From: Firmicutes bacterium UBA5493
Lineage (GTDB): Bacteria; Bacillota; Limnochordia; Darwinibacteriales; Darwinibacteriaceae
Direction: 5' to 3'
Assembly: GCA_002424045.1 (NCBI GenBank)
Contig: DIPH01000006.1
Location: forward strand, 27,357 to 47,116
DNA: 19,760 nucleotides
Below are positions 15,160-19,760 of the stretch, in pieces. The first letter of the stretch is position 1. Every line of letters starts with the position of its first letter. The notes beneath the pieces are model-generated. The model was not told the DNA's origin, did not search any database, and worked only from the letters and a program-made list of their open reading frames with translations. The translations under genes and the position numbers were made by a program.

Positions 15160-16641
15160 TCACCTCGAACTTTCCATAGCCTTCAGGGGCGAAGTCTTCA
15201 TTACAATGGCTGTGGGGTAGGTGCTAGAAACAATCCCCACGATGAGAATCACCACAAAAGACGTAAGAACCGACGACATAGACAATTCAGGGCGCAAGAC
15301 AGGGCCGCCATAGATGATCTCTAAGAACATGTTGCTGGCCTCTAAACCCACTCTGTTTAAGATGAATAGGACTAACGCTCCTAAAAGCACCCCTGTAGTG
15401 CCTGCGATTCCAGAAAGCAAGAGAGTCTCCCACATAACCATGCGGCGTACAAAACTTTTCTGGGCGCCAATAGCCCTCATGGTTCCAATTTCACCCATGC
15501 GCTCTGTAACCGAAATAACTAAGGTGTTCATGATGATGATTATGGCCACAATGGCGATGATGAAAACAACACCATTGAAAATGTTCTTGATGCCATAGGA
15601 CAGCTCCGCCATGGCACCTGCACCCTGCAACCAATCCCTGGTCTGGGCAGCAATGTTCTGTTCGGAAAAAAACTCGGCGAAATCAGCTTGTGCCTGTCTC
15701 AGATACTTCTCGTCGGTCAAACGAATCAAGAGATACTGCCAAGCGCCGGTATCCTCTACATTGGAGAGGTCCCTAGACTCGGTATCGCCAAGAAGAGAAA
15801 ACCAATAATCGTCCCCTGCCACCTCTTCTTCTACCTGGGTGGGGGCGAAGAGTGAATCAAAAGAATCAAAGATACTCTCTTCGTCAATGGTTCCTAAAAA
15901 AGCCTGTTCTTCAGGGCTTAGCTCGGCAGGTTCCGCATGACCTACCACCATCCCTGCTAGGGCCCGTACATTAGAAATATCCATGAGGGAGACCATGTCA
16001 AGCTGAACATTGGATTGCCTGAACTCAAAGATTCCGGTGATTTCTGCTTCGCGGATTCGCATACCAGATACGGTGCTCGCCGAGGTGAACAAGACTTTGT
16101 CACCGGGCTTGAAGGTGAACCCGACGTGCTTTTCCATACGATCAGCCACAGCCTTGTTCAAGAGCATACCTTGACTGCCTGGCTCCCAAAAATCCCCTTC
16201 CAACAGTTCCACATTGTCCGGGAACATGACTTGATACTGCTCCGGAACAACTCCAAAGAGTTGGGTGGCTCCAAGCATCTTATCGCCCCTGGACACCATT
16301 GCGGTAGCCGATACCTGAGGATTAATTGTCTCAACATAAGGAAGAGAGTTGGCAAATTCTACAACCTCTGCATATTGTGGAATTCGGGGCACCGCCCGTT
16401 CCATGGCTGTCATATCTTGAAAACCGAACAAGGTGAGTTGACCCCGGCTTTGTCCGGTGATCATCAAATGACCCGTATAATTCTGGATATAATAGCGTTC
16501 AATACCGGCCGCGGCAGAATCCATGAAGGAGTTCCCCACCACTAAAACCATAATACCGATGGCCATGATCAGACCTATAATGGTAGTCTTTACCTTATGT
16601 TCACGGATGTTGCGCAGGGCAATGGTAAGAAGGATCTTCAT
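15160..16641 (-). CDS. FtsX/LolC-E-type ABC transporter permease 1
   Basis: A 493-residue inner-membrane permease. A first helix at about 18-38 is followed by a MacB-type periplasmic domain. Three C-terminal helices (about 357-378, 405-428, 456-478) make up the FtsX domain, with the coupling segment ERMGEIGTMRAIGAQKS. It is larger than permease 2. The periplasmic part carries an insertion around 245-290 that is Glu/Asp-rich and contains FDSFDSLFAPTQVEEE (258-273), resembling the acidic N-terminus of the co-encoded barrel protein. Its ATG overlaps the stop of the ATPase gene (ATGA at 16638-16641), and its stop overlaps the ribosome binding site of permease 2. It probably pairs with permease 2 and is energised by the upstream ATPase. 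Confidence 0.9.
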   Translation of the reverse strand: MKILLTIALRNIREHKVKTTIIGLIMAIGIMVLVVGNSFMDSAAAGIERYYIQNYTGHLMITGQSRGQLTLFGFQDMTAMERAVPRIPQYAEVVEFANSLPYVETINPQVSATAMVSRGDKMLGATQLFGVVPEQYQVMFPDNVELLEGDFWEPGSQGMLLNKAVADRMEKHVGFTFKPGDKVLFTSASTVSGMRIREAEITGIFEFRQSNVQLDMVSLMDISNVRALAGMVVGHAEPAELSPEEQAFLGTIDEESIFDSFDSLFAPTQVEEEVAGDDYWFSLLGDTESRDLSNVEDTGAWQYLLIRLTDEKYLRQAQADFAEFFSEQNIAAQTRDWLQGAGAMAELSYGIKNIFNGVVFIIAIVAIIIIMNTLVISVTERMGEIGTMRAIGAQKSFVRRMVMWETLLLSGIAGTTGVLLGALVLFILNRVGLEASNMFLEIIYGGPVLRPELSMSSVLTSFVVILIVGIVSSTYPTAIVMKTSPLKAMESSR

Positions 16642-17351
16642 GATATACTCCCCGCCTCGACACTTCTCTTGCTGTCTTCCACAATTAAGCCATCGAGGAG
16701 CTCAATGACGTGGTCTGCGATTTCCATGATGGTCCGATCGTGGGTGGAAAAGATAAACGTGGTATTGAGCTCAGAGTTCATCTTCTTCATTAACTCAATA
16801 ATGCTCTGTCCTGTCTTGGAGTCAAGATTAGCTGTTGGTTCATCTGCCAAGACGATCTCCGGTTTGGTGGCCAGAGCTCGGGCAATAGCGACTCTTTGCC
16901 GCTGCCCTCCCGAAAGCTCGTTGGATTTATGATGCATGTGGTCCGCAAGTCCCACTGCTTCTACCAAAAACTCGATCCATTCTTTGATCCCTTTCTTGCC
17001 AGGTCTGTTCTTACCCAAAAGGAGCGGAAACTCAATATTCTCGTAGACGTTAAGCACCGGGATGAGATTAAAGGATTGAAAAATAAAGCCTAAGGTCTCG
17101 TGCCGAAGTGTAGTGAGGGCTTTATCCTTCAAACCTTCGGTGCGAGTTCCGTTAATGCTCACGACTCCTTCGGTCGGTTGATCAATACAACCAATGAGGT
17201 TAAGAATCGTTGATTTCCCCGAACCTGACGGCCCCACGATGGAAGCAAAGTCACCTTTTTCGATGGAAAAGGATACACCCCGTACAGCATGTACTTCTGC
17301 TTTCCCTAGAGTGTAAACCTTTTTTACATTTTCCAGTTCAACAATGGCCAT
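16638..17351 (-). CDS. LolD/MacB-family ABC transporter ATP-binding protein
   Basis: A 237-residue cytoplasmic ATPase that powers the two FtsX-type permeases encoded next to it. All elements are intact: Walker A GPSGSGKST (40-48), Q-loop Q92 in FIFQSFNLIPVLNVYENI (typical of the LolD/MacB/FtsE group), signature LSGGQ (146-150), Walker B IVLADE (166-171) and switch H204 in FSTHD. ATG 17351 has GGGAGAGG upstream. It is the first gene of the five-gene operon, and its own promoter lies in the 65-base gap behind the flavodoxin gene. The family identity is certain; LolD versus MacB-like export cannot be told from the ATPase alone, and the co-encoded LolA-like carrier favours a Lol-like role. Confidence 0.95.
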   Translation of the reverse strand: MAIVELENVKKVYTLGKAEVHAVRGVSFSIEKGDFASIVGPSGSGKSTILNLIGCIDQPTEGVVSINGTRTEGLKDKALTTLRHETLGFIFQSFNLIPVLNVYENIEFPLLLGKNRPGKKGIKEWIEFLVEAVGLADHMHHKSNELSGGQRQRVAIARALATKPEIVLADEPTANLDSKTGQSIIELMKKMNSELNTTFIFSTHDRTIMEIADHVIELLDGLIVEDSKRSVEAGSIS

Positions 17352-17383
17352 CTGATCCTCTCCCTTTTTGCCCTACTATCATA

Positions 17384-17412
17384 AGTATACCCTAGCGAGT
17401 TACTTCATTCAA
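17384..17412 (-). promoter_or_regulatory. Promoter of the LolCDE-like/barrel operon
   Basis: On the minus strand TTGAAT (17412-17407) and TATACT (17389-17384) are 17 bases apart, matching four and five of six consensus bases. It lies wholly in the gap between the flavodoxin stop (17417) and the ATPase start (17351), with transcription predicted near 17377. The operon can thus be expressed alone as well as by read-through from the flavodoxin promoter, since no terminator is seen in the gap. Confidence 0.5.
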
Positions 17413-17416
17413 TGTT

Positions 17417-17842
17417 TCACAATCCTTCCTGCAAGCGGCGTGCAAAATCTACTGCCTCCTGCACATCGGCTTGATTAGGGCGACCCCATTTGAAAAACAA
17501 AAAACTCCCTTGGCAGAGCAGTTCATCTACAATCTCTATGCCCTTCTCTTCTAGAATTTTTCGAACCTTCGTCTGGCCCTGTTTTTTCGATGCACAGGAC
17601 GTGACCAAAGCCGCTTTCCCAATTTTCTTTGCGTCTAAGTCATGAACGAAGTTCAAGAGCTCGGGCAAGCTGTCGCCGCCGTAAATTCCACCTACAATAA
17701 ATAGTAATTCGGTCTCTTCTACCCTTGGGTTGTCCGTAACGTTCTGAGCCTGTACGTTCAGAGCTAAGCTGATATCTTCTGCGATCTTTTTTGAGTGCTT
17801 TGTCTTCGTTGCGTAAACGACTCTGATGTTCTCCACACGCAT
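17417..17842 (-). CDS. Flavodoxin-fold protein (Flavodoxin_3-like)
   Basis: A 141-residue flavodoxin-like protein, probably binding FMN and carrying or sensing electrons in the cytoplasm. The beta-1 strand and phosphate loop are RVVYATKTKHSKKIAED (7-23). The loop has the ordering of flavodoxins but lacks the usual glycine, reading TKTKHS instead of TxTGNT. Later blocks LLFIVGGIYGG, AALVTSCASKKQGQ and ELLCQG resemble the Flavodoxin_3 group, and the C-terminal WGRPNQADVQEAVDFARRL is usual in such proteins. Altered FMN binding is possible. ATG 17842 has GGAGAG upstream. It has its own strong, palindrome-marked promoter and precedes the Lol-like operon by 65 bases; whether it works with that operon or with the upstream ABC module is unknown. 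Confidence 0.78.
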   Translation of the reverse strand: MRVENIRVVYATKTKHSKKIAEDISLALNVQAQNVTDNPRVEETELLFIVGGIYGGDSLPELLNFVHDLDAKKIGKAALVTSCASKKQGQTKVRKILEEKGIEIVDELLCQGSFLFFKWGRPNQADVQEAVDFARRLQEGL

Positions 17843-17854
17843 CCCTCTCTCCAG

Positions 17855-17880
17855 TGGTGCACCAGTAATCTAGTGCACTA
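17855..17880. promoter_or_regulatory. Twin GTGCAC palindromes (putative operator)
   Basis: TAGTGCACTA (17871-17880) and TGGTGCACCA (17855-17864) are each perfect 10-bp palindromes sharing the GTGCAC core. Their centres are 16 bases apart. The first begins two bases after the -10 box and covers the predicted transcription start; the second lies at about +12 to +21. The placement is that of a repressor site. The nearby GntR/YtrA-like regulator is one candidate binder; this is inference. Confidence 0.6.
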
Positions 17881-17882
17881 AT

Positions 17883-17912
17883 ATTGTACAACATGTAACC
17901 CTGACTTGTCAA
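17883..17912 (-). promoter_or_regulatory. Near-consensus sigma-A promoter of the flavodoxin gene
   Basis: On the minus strand a perfect TTGACA (17912-17907) and TACAAT (17888-17883, five of six) are 18 bases apart. Transcription is predicted near 17876, inside the first of two GTGCAC palindromes, and the leader of about 34 bases carries the second one. Confidence 0.7.
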
Positions 17913-17927
17913 CGTTTTTTCCAAACG

Positions 17928-18563
17928 CTATCTCTGGCCCTCGTAAAGAAGGAGAGAAGCCACATAAGATAGGGTCAAGATAGTCATGCTCAGAGCAAGT
18001 GTAAGGAGGGCTGCCATGGTCTGGTTGTTGATCGCCCAGTTAAATAGGGCTAGAGTATGGCCCATTAAGGATGGAATCGCTGCCAAGCCCATCACTGCGA
18101 AAAAGGGTACTATGGCATAGAATCTGCCTTTATTATAGCCTAGGCGGAAGAAGAAGGGCATTTGAGCCCCAACAATTGCGACGAAAACCAAGAGGGATCC
18201 GCTCAATGATAGGAAGGCTCCATCCAACGTAATGGGCTCTCTACCTGGAACGACAAAGGACAAGCCCAAGACCACAGAGGTTGCTACCACATAGCTCAGG
18301 ACAACAAATACGTACCGCCCCAGAATAATGTCTCTCGTTCTTAGCGGAAGCATCCCATACAAACGCTTCAACCCGTTTTTCTCCTCAACGGAGAAGATAT
18401 TTGTAGAGATCAATGCCACGTACCATGCACAGTTGAGCAAAAGGAGTGCTATAGACGTACTCATTAGCCAAAAGCCTACTACAAAGAGAACCACAACCCC
18501 AAAGGTCTTTAGATTCGGCTTCATGGTGAAATAATCAAGCTTTACCATGTTTGTGAAATCCAT
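17928..18563 (-). CDS. ABC-2 type transporter permease (ABC2_membrane_5-like)
   Basis: A 211-residue integral membrane protein with about six hydrophobic segments (near 20-38, 40-56, 83-105, 117-137, 148-168 and 183-207). The block FSVEEKNGLKRLYGMLPL (57-74) followed by RDIILGRY is the hallmark of the ABC-2 permeases found with YtrA/YtrB-type modules. It should form the membrane part of the transporter with the ATPase encoded just upstream; the substrate is unknown, with drug or cell-envelope stress export being common for the group. ATG 18563 is chosen because AAGGAGGGTG lies seven bases upstream. This start lies inside the end of the ATPase gene, giving a 29-base overlap. It is the last gene of the GntR-ATPase-permease unit. 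Confidence 0.87.
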   Translation of the reverse strand: MDFTNMVKLDYFTMKPNLKTFGVVVLFVVGFWLMSTSIALLLLNCAWYVALISTNIFSVEEKNGLKRLYGMLPLRTRDIILGRYVFVVLSYVVATSVVLGLSFVVPGREPITLDGAFLSLSGSLLVFVAIVGAQMPFFFRLGYNKGRFYAIVPFFAVMGLAAIPSLMGHTLALFNWAINNQTMAALLTLALSMTILTLSYVASLLLYEGQR

Positions 18564-19419
18564 TATTCGCACCCTCCTTCTTGCTGGCATAGACGACAAT
18601 ATCATCCAAGCTAGGCTGGTCAACGAGAACATCTCCAAACTCCCAGGCTTGGTCTGCTTTGATCAAACCCTCAAAGCCCATGTCAGTTGCCCTGAGACCT
18701 AGTATCTTGGCTTCAAGCTCTGCCGTTAGTTGCCCAGGCTTCCCTTTGATAAGGCAAAAGCTCTCCATCAGATCCTCTAGGCTCCCAGTAAAAAACAGCT
18801 TTCCGTCCCTGATAAAAGTGATGTAATCCGCAATTCGCTCTAGGTCACTGGAGATATGTGTCGAAAACAAAACACTCCGATCACCGTTTCTAATGTAATT
18901 CTGCAAGATCTCAGAGAGTTGATCGCGGGTTACTGCATCAAGACCGCTCGTTGGCTCATCCAAGATGAGTAGCCTGGCATCGTGGGACAAGGCGCAAGCG
19001 AGCATCAGTTTCATCTGCATGCCCCGGGAAAATGTTCCAATCTGCTTCTTGCGGGGCAGATCGAACTGCTGCACCAACTCAGCGAAGCATTTGGCGTTCC
19101 ACCTGTTGTAGAAGGGAGAGATGATTCTTTCTGTGTCATTCACGGTCCAGCCATCCACAAACATCAAACTATCAAAGACCACCCCCACATTCTCCTTGAT
19201 CTGTAGTTCGTGCCCCTTGAGATCAAGTCCGAATACCTGGATTTGACCGGCATCGGGTTTCAACATGTCCATGATCAACTGGATAGTCGTGGTCTTTCCA
19301 GCGCCGTTTGGGCCTACGAGTCCCATAATGTATCCCTGTGGCAACGTGAAACTAAGATTATCTAGATAGAAACCGGGAAACCGTTTGCTTACACCAGCAA
19401 GTTCTAAAGCACTATGCAT
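18535..19419 (-). CDS. ABC transporter ATP-binding protein (YtrB-like)
   Basis: A 294-residue ATPase energising the ABC-2 permease downstream. Walker A is GPNGAGKT (36-43), Walker B LLILDEP (150-156) and the switch H188 sits in FSTH. The signature reads FSRGMQ instead of LSGGQ, and the Q-loop region reads VGVVFDSLMF with no Gln. Both deviations are usual in YtrB-like ATPases paired with GntR regulators. A C-terminal extension of about 80 residues after the nucleotide-binding domain is also typical. ATG 19419 is used because GGAGGTG lies upstream at good distance; it overlaps the end of the GntR gene by eight bases. An upstream in-frame ATG at 19455 would place the start deep within the GntR gene and has no comparable site. 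Confidence 0.93.
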   Translation of the reverse strand: MHSALELAGVSKRFPGFYLDNLSFTLPQGYIMGLVGPNGAGKTTTIQLIMDMLKPDAGQIQVFGLDLKGHELQIKENVGVVFDSLMFVDGWTVNDTERIISPFYNRWNAKCFAELVQQFDLPRKKQIGTFSRGMQMKLMLACALSHDARLLILDEPTSGLDAVTRDQLSEILQNYIRNGDRSVLFSTHISSDLERIADYITFIRDGKLFFTGSLEDLMESFCLIKGKPGQLTAELEAKILGLRATDMGFEGLIKADQAWEFGDVLVDQPSLDDIVVYASKKEGANNGFHKHGKA

Positions 19420-19735
19420 CCTTTTCCACCTCCAGTAATAGCCGAAGCAAGTCATACAGTTCGGCTTCGCTTAGCGATGCTCGCTCAGCCGCCTGAATAG
19501 CGCTTGTGAGGTTTTTTTCCACTTCCCTGATCAACTGCTCTCGGATGAGCTCGGAACCGCTGGACATGACAAAAAAACCCTTGCCCTGCTGGCTCTGGAT
19601 AAATCCTTCTTCCTCCAGTTCATTGTAGGCTCTCGTTGTGGTTAAGACACTGATCTTCAGATCTTTAGCCAGTTGACGCAAGGAAGGGAGCATCTCGCCT
19701 TCGGTCAGTTCCCCTGACAGAATCTGTTCTTTCAC
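19412..19735 (-). CDS. GntR-family (YtrA subfamily) regulator, N-terminus missing or frameshifted
   Basis: A winged-helix repressor of the YtrA type that usually controls its own operon, here with the ABC ATPase and permease. From GTG 19735 there are 107 residues. KEQILSGELTEGEMLPSLRQLAKDL and VLTTTRAYNELEEEGFIQSQQGKGFFV together form most of the DNA-binding domain, and a short helical C-terminus follows, as in YtrA (about 120-130 residues). The usual N-terminal PIYxQ stretch is absent in frame: the reading frame gives LQQ and then meets a TAA at 19754-19756. In another frame the bases just upstream encode VQVY, so a one-base deletion is likely. The coding frame otherwise is intact. The window ends 25 bases further on, so the true start cannot be seen. 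Confidence 0.8.
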   Translation of the reverse strand: MKEQILSGELTEGEMLPSLRQLAKDLKISVLTTTRAYNELEEEGFIQSQQGKGFFVMSSGSELIREQLIREVEKNLTSAIQAAERASLSEAELYDLLRLLLEVEKDA

Positions 19736-19760
19736 CTGCTGTAGACTTGCACATTAAGTC

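Noticed and set aside
15853..15870. Short tandem repeat coding FDSFDS in permease 1
   Set aside because: Only two imperfect nine-base units; kept only as part of the acidic-motif observation, not as a repeat feature.
17352..17416. GTGCAC-type operator before the LolCDE-like operon
   Set aside because: No copy of the palindrome occurs in this gap; control through the flavodoxin promoter would have to be by read-through.
17913..17935. Terminator of the ABC-2 permease gene from the GCGTTT/AAAACG stretch
   Set aside because: The pairing is short and weak, and the A-rich run is on the wrong side for a U-tract on the minus strand.
1..19760. CRISPR arrays, tRNA or rRNA genes, insertion sequences, prophage genes
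   Set aside because: No regularly spaced repeats, cloverleaf-like segments, transposase or integrase sequences were seen on either strand.

Overview
The window (about half G+C) looks like a chromosomal segment of an anaerobic, probably spore-forming bacterium of Firmicutes affiliation that also has an outer membrane. Evidence for an anaerobe is a full-length one-subunit pyruvate:ferredoxin oxidoreductase, an iron-dependent alcohol dehydrogenase and a hemerythrin. Evidence for Firmicutes is strong AGGAGG-type ribosome binding sites, a LysM plus SleB/CwlJ-type hydrolase, a YtrA-like GntR/ABC module and a clostridial-type LysA. Evidence for an outer membrane is a secreted, Phe-ending beta-barrel-like protein encoded with a LolA-like carrier and a LolCDE/MacB-like ABC transporter. 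This combination fits diderm Firmicutes (for example Limnochordia/Hydrogenispora-like lineages); that placement is inference.

Left part (1-7766), mostly housekeeping: nifJ/PFOR (+) with a terminator; a LysM-cortex hydrolase (-); deoD purine nucleoside phosphorylase (+) with a terminator; lysA-type decarboxylase (+), overlapping tail-to-tail with msrA (-); and an unassigned SAM methyltransferase (+).

Middle part (7783-11610): a minus-strand run, cyclophilin (secreted PPIase), GH130 glycoside phosphorylase, then iron alcohol dehydrogenase. It diverges from a translationally coupled pair on the plus strand, bacteriohemerythrin and CheX. A perfect 8-bp-arm inverted repeat sits in the divergent promoter region, and another perfect palindrome spans the GH130 stop codon. 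A bidirectional terminator closes the hemerythrin-cheX operon against the next minus-strand operon.

Right part (11676-19760), all minus strand. Reading in transcription order: a GntR regulator (N-terminus disrupted or missing at the window edge), an ABC ATPase and an ABC-2 permease (YtrA/YtrB-like module). A flavodoxin-fold protein follows, behind a near-consensus promoter decorated with two GTGCAC palindromes. Then comes a five-gene operon with its own promoter: ABC ATPase, FtsX-type permease 1, FtsX-type permease 2, LolA-like periplasmic carrier, and outer-membrane beta-barrel-like protein. These five genes are overlapping or only 5-15 bases apart and form a plausible inner-membrane-to-outer-membrane conduit. 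This cassette is the most interesting object in the window. No tRNA, rRNA, CRISPR array or insertion sequence was seen, and no gene-free stretch exceeds about 160 bases.
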